Positions 15,298 to 23,060 of a DNA stretch of 40,182 bases are shown in pieces; positions within the stretch are counted from its first letter, which is position 1; each line of letters starts with the position of its first letter. Under the pieces are notes generated by a model. That model was given only the letters and a program-made list of their open reading frames with translations. It did no database searches and had not been told where the DNA came from. Source of the DNA: Nitrospinota bacterium (GTDB lineage Bacteria; Nitrospinota; Nitrospinia; Nitrospinales; VA-1); the NCBI GenBank assembly GCA_009873655.1, contig WAIB01000023.1:1-40182 (forward strand), in the 5' to 3' direction. A program made the position numbers and the translations under genes.

Positions 15298-15593
15298 CAG
15301 CCGCTCCGGATTTTTTAGCGCCCTGGACCAGATCGTTGCTATACAACCAAATTAAAATATTGAGGTTATTACCCTATATATTAGTCCTCCAGAATTACAT
15401 TTTGTAAACAATTTTTTAAATTTTGTGCAAATTTAGTTCTAATATGGAGAGGCCTTTTCTAAAAGGTTTCAAGGGATGGGTTGAGAGGGGGGCAATTATG
15501 GGAAACCGCTGTTTTAGGGTTTCTCCAGCCTGTTGCGGGTTTCGCGTGGTAAAGGGTGAAAGATACCTGGGGTTAATTTAAATGCGAATCAAA
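15298..15593. other. 296-bp intergenic region
   Basis: Upstream region of the histidine kinase gene and downstream region of neither plus-strand gene. It is A/T-rich and has several -10-like hexamers (for example TAATAT on the minus strand), but I see no well-spaced promoter. A weak stem GAAACC / GGTTTC lies at 15502-15523. No gene or RNA is recognisable. Confidence 0.4.
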
Positions 15594-16865
15594 TCAGTTC
15601 AAGGTCTCCAGGGCAATTCCTGCCATTTTTTCTGCCGCCCCTTTTTGTTCCTCAAAAAAAGCCTTTGCTTTTGAACCCGGGCCCTGATCTTGCTCTTTTT
15701 GTTCCAGAAAGGAATGAACCTTTTCACAGATATCTTCTGCCTTGTTTACGGTAAATGCCAAACCCTGCTTGCGGGCTTCATCCGCTACACGGCCTATATT
15801 TCCTATATAAGGACCATGGAGGACGGCGGCGCCGTTTGCCAAAGGTTCTATCAGGCTGTGTCCGCCACCGGGTGCAACCAGACTGCGCCCGATCAATGCG
15901 ACCTTGCACAAAGAATAAATTCCAGCCAGTTCCCCCATTGTGTCCAGAAGAATAACCGATTTCGGCAGCGAGCCCTCCATTGAGGATCGGCGACAAAAGG
16001 GAATATTTTTTTTCTCAAGCAGGGAAGATATATCACCCACTCTTTCAATCCTTCTTGGTGCAAGAATCAGAACCAGGTCGGGATGCATCTTCTTTAAACG
16101 AAGGTGGGCTTCCAAAACAATTTCTTCTTCCCCTGCATGGGTGCTCCCTGCTATCCATAAAGGGGTGCTTTCTTCTAATTTGAAGATTTTTCGCAGGCGA
16201 ATTTTGTCATCGTGATTCATTGGCTGCAATTCATCGAACTTGGGGTCTCCAGCCAATTCAATTTTTTCAGGGTTTACCCCTAGAGCGATCAAGGCTTGTT
16301 GATCATTTTTATTTTGCATGCAAAGCCGATCGAATTGTTGGAACATAACTTGAAATAAAGACCCGGCTTTTAAATAATTTTTTGCCGAGGCATCCGAAAT
16401 TCGCCCATTGAGTACCAGCATGGGTATTTTTTTGTGGTGCAGCTGATCTATCAACCCTGGCCAGAACCCGGTGTCGACAACTAAATATAAATCAGGTTGT
16501 ATTCTGGAAACAGCCAGCCATGTGAAAGGCAGGCAGTCCAGGGGATGGAAAAAAATATTCTCTGCCACCTTTAAATGCTCCAAAGCTCCTTCATAACCGG
16601 AATCGGTAGTGACGGAAACTACGATTTTTAGATTTGGATTTTTTTCATGGATATTTTTTAGAACCGGTGCGGCTGCTTTAACTTCCCCCAGCGAAAGTGC
16701 ATAGAGCCAGACGGTTTTGGTTCCTTCCTTTTTTCTTCCAGGTGCAAAACCGAAATGATGTTTCAGGAATTTAAATTTATATTTGGAAGAAATGGAAAAT
16801 AATGTGAATAGAGGAACAATTGCAACAGCAAACAGCAGGGAGAGGATGTGATAAAAAAAAGTCAT
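15594..16865 (-). CDS. Divergent Kdo-transferase-like glycosyltransferase (WaaA paralogue 1)
   Basis: 423 residues with an N-terminal membrane anchor (about 5-25) and a GT-B fold of glycosyltransferase family 30. It keeps S-L-G-E-V (E61, the usual catalytic glutamate position), L-N-G-R-I-S-D, A-G-S-T-H-A-G-E-E-E and A-P-R-R-I-E-R. It departs from family consensus where V-E-T-E-x-W-P is expected: V-D-T-G-F-W-P (129-136). The usual G-G-S-F segment reads G-R-S-L. Its stop lies 296 bp from the kinase, and its start is 19 bp after the stop of the second paralogue. It may add a second Kdo or another acidic sugar to lipid A; the true donor is unknown. Confidence 0.78.
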   Translation of the reverse strand: MTFFYHILSLLFAVAIVPLFTLFSISSKYKFKFLKHHFGFAPGRKKEGTKTVWLYALSLGEVKAAAPVLKNIHEKNPNLKIVVSVTTDSGYEGALEHLKVAENIFFHPLDCLPFTWLAVSRIQPDLYLVVDTGFWPGLIDQLHHKKIPMLVLNGRISDASAKNYLKAGSLFQVMFQQFDRLCMQNKNDQQALIALGVNPEKIELAGDPKFDELQPMNHDDKIRLRKIFKLEESTPLWIAGSTHAGEEEIVLEAHLRLKKMHPDLVLILAPRRIERVGDISSLLEKKNIPFCRRSSMEGSLPKSVILLDTMGELAGIYSLCKVALIGRSLVAPGGGHSLIEPLANGAAVLHGPYIGNIGRVADEARKQGLAFTVNKAEDICEKVHSFLEQKEQDQGPGSKAKAFFEEQKGAAEKMAGIALETLN

Positions 16866-16884
16866 ATCAAACCAAAGCCTGATT

Positions 16885-18147
16885 TTAAGCGTGACGCGTT
16901 TCTTCGATAATTTTTATGCTGCGAAGTACCGCTCCACGGTGTTGGTGGACGGTTTGGGATGCTGCCTGACCGGCTTTTTGCCTGTCTTCGGGGCTTAAAA
17001 GAAAATGTTTAAGCTGTGAATAGAGTTCTTCCTCTTTTTGCAGTTGAATGCCACCTCCCGACTCCTTCAGAAGAGTGGCTTCTTCTTCAAAATTATTCAT
17101 ATGGATTCCGAACAGGACGGGCACTCCAAACGCGGCCGGTTCGAGAATATTTTGACCGCCAAACCGGGGATTGAATCCGCCACCCACATAAGCCAGTTTT
17201 GCATTTGAGTAAAAACTGTTCAATACCCCCATCTTGTCTAAAAGAATTAATGACCCTTGCTGGCTGGCCCCGTCCCCTTCCATCATTTTTGAAAACAGGG
17301 TGTATTCAACTTTAAATTCCCGGATAAGATCTTCTACCTCGCGAATCCGCTGCATATGCCGCGGGGCAATTACCCCGATTATATTTGGGAATTCTTTTTT
17401 TAATTTTAAACAGGCCTCCATGACGGGCCCTTCGTCGCCCGGCCGGGTAGACCCGAAAACAATTAAAAAAGAATTGGGATCAAATGGGACAGACTGTTCT
17501 TCCACCGACCCGGTGGGAAGGGTATCGAATTTAATGTTTCCTGTTACTTTTATTTTTTCCTCGGGTATTCCCAACTTTAACAATCTCTCCGCATCTACTT
17601 GGGAACGCATGGAAAAGAGAGTCACTCCCTCCGTCATCCATAAAAAGAATTTATTGAATTTTCTGTAACTCTTAAGAGATTTTTCAGTGATTCTTCCGTT
17701 GATCTGCAATACCGGTATTTTTCTTTTTTTGCATTGCCGCAAAAGACAAGGCCACAACTCCGCTTCGATAAGAATGAGCTGTGATGGCTCGATCTGGCCA
17801 AAAACGGGATTCAGCCACAGGGGAATATCTATCGGCAGCCTGAAAACATTCGGCAGATTTTCCTTGATCGCAAAGGCATGCCCCGTTGGAGTGAATGTGG
17901 ACACGACAATAGGACGCTTTTCGCCCTGCTCTTTTAATACGGTGATAAGCGTTTTTGCCAGACGGACTTCGCCCACCGAACAGGCATGTATCCACAGGCT
18001 TTCCTTTAATTTCGGAAGGGCTTTTGCTCCGTTCAGCCTCGCCCTAAAATCTTCTCTAAAGTCAGATGAAATCAGGCACCTTAACAGCAGGAAAGGAGAT
18101 GCGACAAGCATCAAGGTGATTGTTAAAATATAGTACATAAAATCCAT
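16885..18147 (-). CDS. waaA: 3-deoxy-D-manno-octulosonic acid transferase (paralogue 2)
   Basis: 420 residues of GT family 30, which adds Kdo from CMP-Kdo to the lipid A precursor at the inner face of the cytoplasmic membrane. It has an N-terminal anchor (about 4-24), A-C-S-V-G-E-V (E60), I-E-A-E-L-W-P (127-133), I-N-G-R-I-T-E, G-S-T-R-P-G-D-E and the C-terminal G-G-x-N-I-L-E-P-A-A-F-G-V-P-V-L-F-G motif. These match the canonical enzyme better than the neighbouring paralogue does. The gene is divergent from lpxK, 43 bp away, a usual partnership since LpxK makes lipid IVA, the Kdo acceptor. Confidence 0.88.
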   Translation of the reverse strand: MDFMYYILTITLMLVASPFLLLRCLISSDFREDFRARLNGAKALPKLKESLWIHACSVGEVRLAKTLITVLKEQGEKRPIVVSTFTPTGHAFAIKENLPNVFRLPIDIPLWLNPVFGQIEPSQLILIEAELWPCLLRQCKKRKIPVLQINGRITEKSLKSYRKFNKFFLWMTEGVTLFSMRSQVDAERLLKLGIPEEKIKVTGNIKFDTLPTGSVEEQSVPFDPNSFLIVFGSTRPGDEGPVMEACLKLKKEFPNIIGVIAPRHMQRIREVEDLIREFKVEYTLFSKMMEGDGASQQGSLILLDKMGVLNSFYSNAKLAYVGGGFNPRFGGQNILEPAAFGVPVLFGIHMNNFEEEATLLKESGGGIQLQKEEELYSQLKHFLLSPEDRQKAGQAASQTVHQHRGAVLRSIKIIEETRHA

Positions 18148-18190
18148 AGGCTAAGAGTATACTCCTAAAAGATTTTAAAATACCGAGAAT

Positions 18191-19270
18191 ATGTCAAACC
18201 TTTTTTACAAAATCATATCTCCAAATAGGAAATGGTACTGGTTCCCCGTTTTCTGGCTGTTGAGGTTTATTTCCTTTTTTTATCTGCTGGGACATCATTT
18301 CCGATTATGGGCTTATCGTTGGGGAATTTTCCCCCAACGCAGCCTGGATTGCAGAGTGATCAGCGTTGGAAATTTGACTCTCGGGGGAACGGGCAAGACC
18401 CCCTTCGTTATGATGATTGCGGAAGCCTTGAGGGGCAATGGTTTCAAGCCGGCTATCCTTACAAGGGGTTATGGAGGAAAGTCCAAAAAGCCTGTGAATG
18501 TTGTTTGTGATGGGAAAACCATACTTCTTCCACCCGATCAGGTTGGAGATGAGGCAGTGATGATGGCTGAAAAGCTGAAGAACGTTCCTATCGTCACAGG
18601 ATCTGACAGGTTTCAAACAGGACGTTTTGCCCTGGAAAATTATGAAATCGATACTTTGATTCTGGATGATGGTTTCCAGCACCTGGCTTTGCGTAGAGAT
18701 TTGGATATCCTGTTATGTGATCACCAGAGGCCGCTTGGGAACAACCATCTGTTTCCTGCGGGAGAACTTCGAGAACCTGCCAGCGAAACGAGAAGAGCAG
18801 ATATGGTTTGCTTTACCCGGTTTTTAGGAGGACCCATTAAATTTTCCCAGAAATATCTGGGTTCTATTCCACAGATTAAAGCCCATTTCAGGTTGGACTC
18901 TTTAATCAATATGGAAAACGGTGAGGTCTGTGATGTTGAGATATTAAAAAATCAACCGGTAGTGGCTTTCTGCGGCATCGCAAACCCGGAAGGTTTTAGG
19001 CAGATATTGCAGGATACCCAGGTTCAACTGAAAGTGTTTAAGACTTTTCCCGATCATCATGAATACAGTTTGAATGATATTAAGCAATTGGAATCCCGGG
19101 CTTTGGCAGAGGGGGGAAAGTTCGTGCTGCTTTCTGAAAAAGACGCTGTCAAATTAAAGGATATGAAATTTGCTTTACCCTTTTATAAAGTGGTGATCGA
19201 TTTAGAAATTTTGGAAGGCAGGGAAATATTCAATAAACAAATTACCAGTGCAGGGCTTGGCGTTAATTAA
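18191..19270 (+). CDS. lpxK: Tetraacyldisaccharide 4'-kinase
   Basis: 359 residues. It phosphorylates the 4' position of disaccharide-1-phosphate to form lipid IVA. An N-terminal membrane helix (about 17-34) comes first. The P-loop V-G-N-L-T-L-G-G-T-G-K-T-P (Walker A at 65-70), T-R-G-Y-G-G, V-G-D-E-A-x-M-M-A, L-D-D-G-F-Q-H and the F-P-A-G-x-L-R-E-P signatures of LpxK follow. The length is slightly above the family's usual ~330. The neighbouring waaA genes are on the opposite strand. The ATG at 18191 is preceded by CCGAG, a weak ribosome site. Confidence 0.96.
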   Translation: MSNLFYKIISPNRKWYWFPVFWLLRFISFFYLLGHHFRLWAYRWGIFPQRSLDCRVISVGNLTLGGTGKTPFVMMIAEALRGNGFKPAILTRGYGGKSKKPVNVVCDGKTILLPPDQVGDEAVMMAEKLKNVPIVTGSDRFQTGRFALENYEIDTLILDDGFQHLALRRDLDILLCDHQRPLGNNHLFPAGELREPASETRRADMVCFTRFLGGPIKFSQKYLGSIPQIKAHFRLDSLINMENGEVCDVEILKNQPVVAFCGIANPEGFRQILQDTQVQLKVFKTFPDHHEYSLNDIKQLESRALAEGGKFVLLSEKDAVKLKDMKFALPFYKVVIDLEILEGREIFNKQITSAGLGVN

Positions 19271-19348
19271 TATTGGTTTCCAGGAGAGGCCCGGTTTGCT
19301 GATAAGGATTTTAGCCTCCCGTATTAAAATTCAAGAATTCTAATTCAG

Positions 19349-19807
19349 ATGTTTGAAATCAAAAATCTCAGTTCCAATCAGCGGTTTTTGTTGAACATCC
19401 TGGTTCCCTCACTTTACCTGTTGCCGTTGTTGTTTGCTTACCTTGGCCCCAAGAACTTCGGATTCGGTTATGACCAGCTGGTTTATACAGGATTGGCTAT
19501 CGGTGCGGCAGGCGTTGTCCTGTGGATTTTATCCATGTTAACGCTGGGTCCTTCGCTTGCTGTTTTGCCCGGTACGGACAGGTTGGTGACGCGCGGTGTG
19601 TATCGATATATGCGCCACCCCATTTATGTTGGCATTGTTTTAACTTTGGGCGGATTGTTTTTAGCCTGTGGTTCTGCGATTTGTCTCGTGTATGTATTTG
19701 CGGTGGTCATCCCTTTGAATGTATTCCGCGCCCGAGAAGAAGAAAAGGTATTGCGCCAGCAACTTGGCGAGGCCTATCAACAATATCGCGATAACACCTT
19801 TTTTTAA
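19349..19807 (+). CDS. Isoprenylcysteine carboxyl methyltransferase-family membrane protein
   Basis: A 152-residue protein with four likely membrane segments (about 15-31, 42-65, 88-105, 108-122). The family motif R-G-V-Y-R-Y-M-R-H-P-I-Y-V-G lies at the cytoplasmic entry and is followed by R-A-R-E-E-E-K-x-L and a final Q-Q-Y-R. This is the ICMT/PEMT (DUF1295-like) SAM-binding signature. Bacterial members methylate lipids or unknown substrates, and the real substrate here is unknown. It lies 78 bp after lpxK and 7 bp before the amidohydrolase. The end of the gene is overlapped by an alternative frame of the next gene that I did not use. Confidence 0.85.
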   Translation: MFEIKNLSSNQRFLLNILVPSLYLLPLLFAYLGPKNFGFGYDQLVYTGLAIGAAGVVLWILSMLTLGPSLAVLPGTDRLVTRGVYRYMRHPIYVGIVLTLGGLFLACGSAICLVYVFAVVIPLNVFRAREEEKVLRQQLGEAYQQYRDNTFF

Positions 19808-19814
19808 TTTTCCC

Positions 19815-21020
19815 ATGACTTTGAAAATAAATTTCCGGGCGCTACTCACCCAATGTGGAGAGCCGATTGAGAATGGAGAGTTGATAATAGAAAATGGAAC
19901 CATTCTGGAAGTTTCCCCGCAAATTTCCCAGAGAAAAACAGAAACAACATTGGATCTTACAGATCATCTTCTGATGCCGGGGTTTGTAAATGCCCATAGC
20001 CACCTGGGGTTAACAGCCCTTGCGGATAAGCTTTCTCCTTCGAAAAGCTTTGCCGGCTGGATCCGCGATTTAATCCCTGTCAATGCTGCTTTGAGTGATG
20101 ACGAGAGAATGAAGGGAATACAAAAAGGGGCCGGAGAAATGAAAAATTCAGGGGTGACCGGGCTTGCCGATTTTGTTGCCGAGCCTGGTTTGTTAGACCC
20201 GATAGGGGGGGCGGGTTTCCGGAGTGTTTTGTTTCTGGAAATTATCGGGTTTCAGGAAAAAAGGGCCAGGGACCTCGCCGATGAAGTGGAGACCCTCTTG
20301 AAATCTCAGGGTTCGAAATGGACTTTGGGTATTGCGCCACACGCACCCTATTCTGTTTCTGAAAAATTATTCCTCCAGCTGGATAAACTGGCCAAAGATT
20401 ATGGATGTTTGCTTTCGACTCATCTGGCTGAAACAGACGAAGAAACTCTGTTCATTGAAAAAGGGGAGGGGCCCCTGGTCGACCTTCTAAAAGACCGGCA
20501 GGCCCTTGATGAAAATTGGCAGGCCCCCGCTAAAAGCCCCGCTCGTTTTCTTAAATCTCTAGGAATATTAAATGACATGGTCGCGGTCCATTGCAATTAC
20601 ATTGATGAAGACTACCGTGCGTTGCAGGCCGCCGTGTTTTGTCCGAAAAGCACACAATGGTTTGGGCGTTCCCATTTCCTTCCAGTAAGAAAAATGTTGG
20701 ATGCAGGAATTCCCGTGGGGCTTGGAACCGATTCGATGGCGAGTAATGATTCCTTGAATTTTCTTGAGGAAATCCGTGTGGCAGATAAACTATTGCCGGA
20801 TGTGAGCCGCAAAGAAATCCTGAGCATGGCGACCCGGTTTGGGGCGGAAATTTTACGGTTTCCCAGTGGAAAAATTAAACCAGGACAAAAAGGGGATCTT
20901 ATAGGATTTAAGTTAGAGCATGGCTATAGAGGGGACTGGCACGATGTTCCTTTCGAGCCGCAAAGAAAAAAGGTGGATTTTTATATGATCAATGGGAAAT
21001 CTCAAGCCTGCCCCTCCTGA
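19815..21020 (+). CDS. Amidohydrolase, aminofutalosine/MTA-SAH deaminase-like
   Basis: 401 residues of the metal-dependent TIM-barrel amidohydrolases. Metal ligands are visible: H61-x-H63 (N-A-H-S-H-L), H176 (A-P-H-A-P-Y-S), H203-x2-E206 (T-H-L-A-E) and D306 (G-T-D-S-M-A-S-N). These are the signs of the ATZ/TRZ deaminase subgroup. The C-P-K-S-T-Q-W-F-G segment resembles the C-P-R-S-N-x-x-F-G of aminofutalosine deaminases of the futalosine menaquinone pathway; MTA/SAH deaminase is the alternative. I chose the ATG at 19815, since the upstream in-frame ATG (19719) would overlap the methyltransferase gene by 89 bp and lies before the first beta strands. Confidence 0.82.
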   Translation: MTLKINFRALLTQCGEPIENGELIIENGTILEVSPQISQRKTETTLDLTDHLLMPGFVNAHSHLGLTALADKLSPSKSFAGWIRDLIPVNAALSDDERMKGIQKGAGEMKNSGVTGLADFVAEPGLLDPIGGAGFRSVLFLEIIGFQEKRARDLADEVETLLKSQGSKWTLGIAPHAPYSVSEKLFLQLDKLAKDYGCLLSTHLAETDEETLFIEKGEGPLVDLLKDRQALDENWQAPAKSPARFLKSLGILNDMVAVHCNYIDEDYRALQAAVFCPKSTQWFGRSHFLPVRKMLDAGIPVGLGTDSMASNDSLNFLEEIRVADKLLPDVSRKEILSMATRFGAEILRFPSGKIKPGQKGDLIGFKLEHGYRGDWHDVPFEPQRKKVDFYMINGKSQACPS

Positions 21021-21073
21021 ATTGTTGTAGAACCGGCCTCAAGCTGCAAAAAATCCCACCCAAAACACGAGCA

Positions 21074-21102
21074 TTGACGTTTCCTTTCAGATCTCTTATA
21101 AT
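21074..21102 (+). promoter_or_regulatory. Sigma70 promoter of the lipoprotein gene
   Basis: TTGACG (21074-21079) and a perfect TATAAT (21097-21102) are separated by 17 bp. The start of transcription would be near 21109, 30 bp before the ATG at 21139. Confidence 0.78.
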
Positions 21103-21138
21103 CTATTGAAATAAAAAGCTTTATTTAATTGAGGCCCT

Positions 21139-21627
21139 ATGCCAGGATTTTCAAGATTCATAGGAATCGTGGGCATTCTATTTTTCCTTTCAGGGTGCTG
21201 GTTGAAGGGAGGAGGGGGATCGCCCTTGGGATTCAAGCGAATCACACCGAGAATGGAACAGGAAATGGAGCAGCTTATCAAAGCCGGTTGTGATAAGGAA
21301 TATCAGTATTTTGATCGGGATATCGCGTTTCTCTATTCGGTGATTCCCGGTGGCGGTCAATGGTATACCGGTGAAAAAGACAAGGCATGGCTTTACTTAT
21401 TATCTTCGCCCTTAATCGTCCCCTATATTGTTTCCTTTCAGGATGCGCAAAACTCGGTGGACTATTACAATTTCAAGTACACCGCAAGGTTCTGCAGATC
21501 AAAACTCAAATTAGCAAAGACCTTGGACGAGTCCCCACCTGTCGAAGAAAAGAAATCCTCAAAAAAATCCCGCAAAAAGAGACATCGACGGCAGAGTAAA
21601 AATCTTCCCCAACACTCTGTAAAATAA
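21139..21627 (+). CDS. Small lipoprotein with a TM2-like hydrophobic segment
   Basis: 162 residues. A signal peptide (about 1-19) ends at the lipobox L-S-G-C (Cys20), followed by glycines and serines, so export and lipid attachment are expected. The motif I-P-G-G-G-Q-W-Y-T-G-E-K (about residues 74-85) with the hydrophobic stretch after it (W-L-Y-L-L-S-S-P-L-I-V-P-Y-I) resembles the conserved block of TM2-like/DUF5683 membrane proteins. The C-terminal 30 residues are very rich in Lys and Arg (K-K-S-S-K-K-S-R-K-K-R-H-R-R). No function can be assigned. It has its own strong promoter and no close partner. Confidence 0.78.
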   Translation: MPGFSRFIGIVGILFFLSGCWLKGGGGSPLGFKRITPRMEQEMEQLIKAGCDKEYQYFDRDIAFLYSVIPGGGQWYTGEKDKAWLYLLSSPLIVPYIVSFQDAQNSVDYYNFKYTARFCRSKLKLAKTLDESPPVEEKKSSKKSRKKRHRRQSKNLPQHSVK

Positions 21628-21956
21628 TAAATTATTTATATGTAAAATTATTAGACCTTGTAGAAAAACGCTCGGAGATTTAAAAAAAGAAGTGTTCCAG
21701 GCTCACCAAAAAGATTTTGTTAAAATTATTTTTTTTTTTGAAATTTTGTGCTAGAATCGCCTACTTGGTTTTTTATATAGTTTATAAAGGGGCTTTTTTT
21801 CTGGGAAAGAAACCGTGGGTCGTGGTATAGTCACCACCATAATCACCCTTTCGTGGCAAAATATCCTGTTAAATCGAAAATTTATAGCCTAAAACCTCCA
21901 ATTTTTGTTGCAACTTTGAAAATCAAAGTGTAGAGTGGGGGTTTTTTATTTGCTGA
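21628..21956 (+). other. Upstream region of the tRNA/rif cluster
   Basis: 329 bp with no coding sequence. It is A/T-rich and holds candidate promoter elements: an extended -10 (TGCTAGAAT, 21749-21757) near a T-run, and TTGCAA-17-TAGAGT (21908-21936). It is the only long gap before the tRNA genes and so probably contains their promoter(s). Confidence 0.5.
21908..21936 (+). promoter_or_regulatory. Candidate promoter of the tRNA cluster
   Basis: TTGCAA (21908-21913) and TAGAGT (21931-21936) are 17 bp apart, placing transcription start about 14 bp before tRNA-Thr. The match is partial, and the extended -10 at 21749-21757 is a competitor. Confidence 0.35.
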
Positions 21957-22032
21957 GCTGGCATAGCTCAGTTGGTAGAGCAGCTGATTTGTAATCAGCA
22001 GGTCGGGGGTTCGAGTCCCTTTGCCAGCTCCA
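21957..22032 (+). tRNA. tRNA-Thr (anticodon UGU)
   Basis: The acceptor stem GCTGGCA pairs with TGCCAGC. The D arm is A-G-C-T-C-A-G-T-T-G-G-T-A-G-A-G-C. The anticodon stem-loop has GCTGA/TCAGC around TTTGTAA, with TGT in the anticodon position. The T arm carries GGTTCGAGTCC. The terminal CCA is encoded. Confidence 0.97.
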
Positions 22033-22133
22033 GTTTTAACTAATTGGTTTAAAAAGGACTCTGGCGCCCCGCGTTGGAGGTTAAGGTTGGATGTTTGACC
22101 GGCTTTTGAAAGTCGTGTTTTTCCCAAAATTTC

Positions 22134-22215
22134 GGGGAGGTTCCCGAGTGGCCAAAGGGAACAGACTGTAAATCTGTCGGCTCAGCCTTCGGAGGTTCGA
22201 ATCCTCCCCTCCCCA
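22134..22215 (+). tRNA. tRNA-Tyr (anticodon GUA)
   Basis: The acceptor GGGGAGG pairs with CCTCCCC. The anticodon stem ACAGA/TCTGT frames CTGTAAA with GTA. A long variable arm (class II) and a T arm GGTTCGAAT are present. The 3' end after the discriminator A is TCC, so CCA is not encoded and must be added after transcription. Confidence 0.96.
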
Positions 22216-22242
22216 TCCTGAATTTTGAGGTTGGTTGAACTT

Positions 22243-22319
22243 GCGGGAATAGCTCAGTTGGCTAGAGCGTCAGCCTTCCAAGCTGAGGGTCGCGGGTTCG
22301 AGTCCCGTTTCCCGCTCCA
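22243..22319 (+). tRNA. tRNA-Gly (anticodon UCC)
   Basis: The acceptor GCGGGAA pairs with TTCCCGC. The anticodon stem CAGCC...CTG encloses TTCCAAG with TCC in the anticodon position. The T arm reads GGGTTCGAGTCCC. The 3' CCA is encoded. Confidence 0.96.
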
Positions 22320-22349
22320 CCTTTTTGGTTAGGTTTTTGAGCTTTTTGT

Positions 22350-22421
22350 GCCCACGTAGCTCAGTGGTGGAGCACTTCCTTGGTAAGGAAGAGGTCATCG
22401 GTTCAATCCCGATCGTGGGCT
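22350..22421 (+). tRNA. tRNA-Thr (anticodon GGU)
   Basis: The acceptor GCCCACG pairs with CGTGGGC. The anticodon stem CTTCC/GGAAG frames TTGGTAA with GGT in the anticodon position. CCA is not encoded (TCG follows the discriminator T). In enterobacteria this is the thrT position, immediately before tufB, which is absent here. Confidence 0.96.
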
Positions 22422-22525
22422 TCGGGTTTTTGTTAGTGACTGGAAAAGCGGATCGTTAATTATTCAATTGATGCGGGCTGAAACCGGGGGGTTGGGTCGC
22501 ATTTAAACAGGGGTTGTCAGGCATT

Positions 22526-22675
22526 ATGAGAGTGATCGTTCATTTCGCATGCTCGGATTGTAATCGAAAAAATTATTCGAATACAAAAAATAAAAAGACC
22601 ACCACTCAAAGGTTGGAATTCAAGAAGTACTGTAGGTTTTGCGGAAAACACACCCCCCATAAGGAAACAAAATAA
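22526..22675 (+). CDS. rpmG: 50S ribosomal protein L33
   Basis: A 49-residue basic protein, not large enough for many ORF callers. It starts M-R-V-I-V-H-F-A and has the zinc-ribbon type of L33: C-S-D-C near residue 9 and C-R-F-C near 36, followed by G-K-H-T-P-H-K-E-T-K, the conserved end. The location between two tRNA genes, just before tRNA-Trp, secE and nusG, is conserved in many bacteria. The ribosome site is weak (AGG four bases upstream of the ATG), and the start is chosen by homology. Confidence 0.95.
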   Translation: MRVIVHFACSDCNRKNYSNTKNKKTTTQRLEFKKYCRFCGKHTPHKETK

Positions 22676-22766
22676 AGAAAAAATCAGGCGGTAGGGAACG
22701 GGTTTTCGATACGCTATCGGGCCGGAATGTTTTTCCCCTTCCTGGGCTGGCGAGGATTCCATTAAT

Positions 22767-22840
22767 AGGCCAGTAGCTCTAATTGGTAGAGCATCGGATT
22801 CCAAATCCGAGGGTTGGGGGTTCGAATCCCTCCTGGCCTG
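22767..22840 (+). tRNA. tRNA-Trp (anticodon CCA)
   Basis: The acceptor AGGCCAG pairs with CTGGCCT. The anticodon stem TCGGA/TCCGA encloses TTCCAAA with CCA in the anticodon position. The T arm reads GGGGTTCGAATCCCT. CCA at the 3' end is not encoded (TAT follows). It lies 20 bp upstream of the secE start. Confidence 0.97.
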
Positions 22841-22860
22841 TATAAACTTTGCTGAGGGTT

Positions 22861-23049
22861 ATGTTTTCAAAAGCAGTCGAGTTTCTGGCTGAAGTTAAGG
22901 CCGAGGTAAAAAAAGTGACATGGCCGACTCGTCGGGAGGCAATGAGTGGGACTGCTGTGGTCGTTTTCGTTGTTTTGATAATGGCCATGTTTCTGGGAAT
23001 TGTTGATGCGATTCTTTCCAAGATCGTTCAGGGGCTCATAAATATCTAA
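22861..23049 (+). CDS. secE: Protein translocase subunit SecE
   Basis: A 62-residue single-pass membrane protein, the small stabilising subunit of the SecYEG channel. The conserved cytoplasmic amphipathic helix F-L-A-E-V-K-A-E-V-K-K-V-T-W-P-T-R-R-E precedes one membrane segment (about 29-50). It is the short form, with only the conserved C-terminal helix of the E. coli protein. The ATG at 22861 has GAGGG about 4 nt upstream. The upstream in-frame TTG overlaps the tRNA-Trp vicinity and was not used. The order secE-nusG-rplK is the classical one. Confidence 0.95.
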   Translation: MFSKAVEFLAEVKAEVKKVTWPTRREAMSGTAVVVFVVLIMAMFLGIVDAILSKIVQGLINI

Positions 23050-23060
23050 GCGGGTGAATA

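Noticed and set aside
19719-19814. Upstream ATG start for the amidohydrolase
   Set aside because: It overlaps the end of the methyltransferase gene by 89 bp and adds residues with no match to the family.
22433-22525. A tuf remnant after tRNA-Thr(GGU)
   Set aside because: No part of the 93 bp reads as EF-Tu in any frame.
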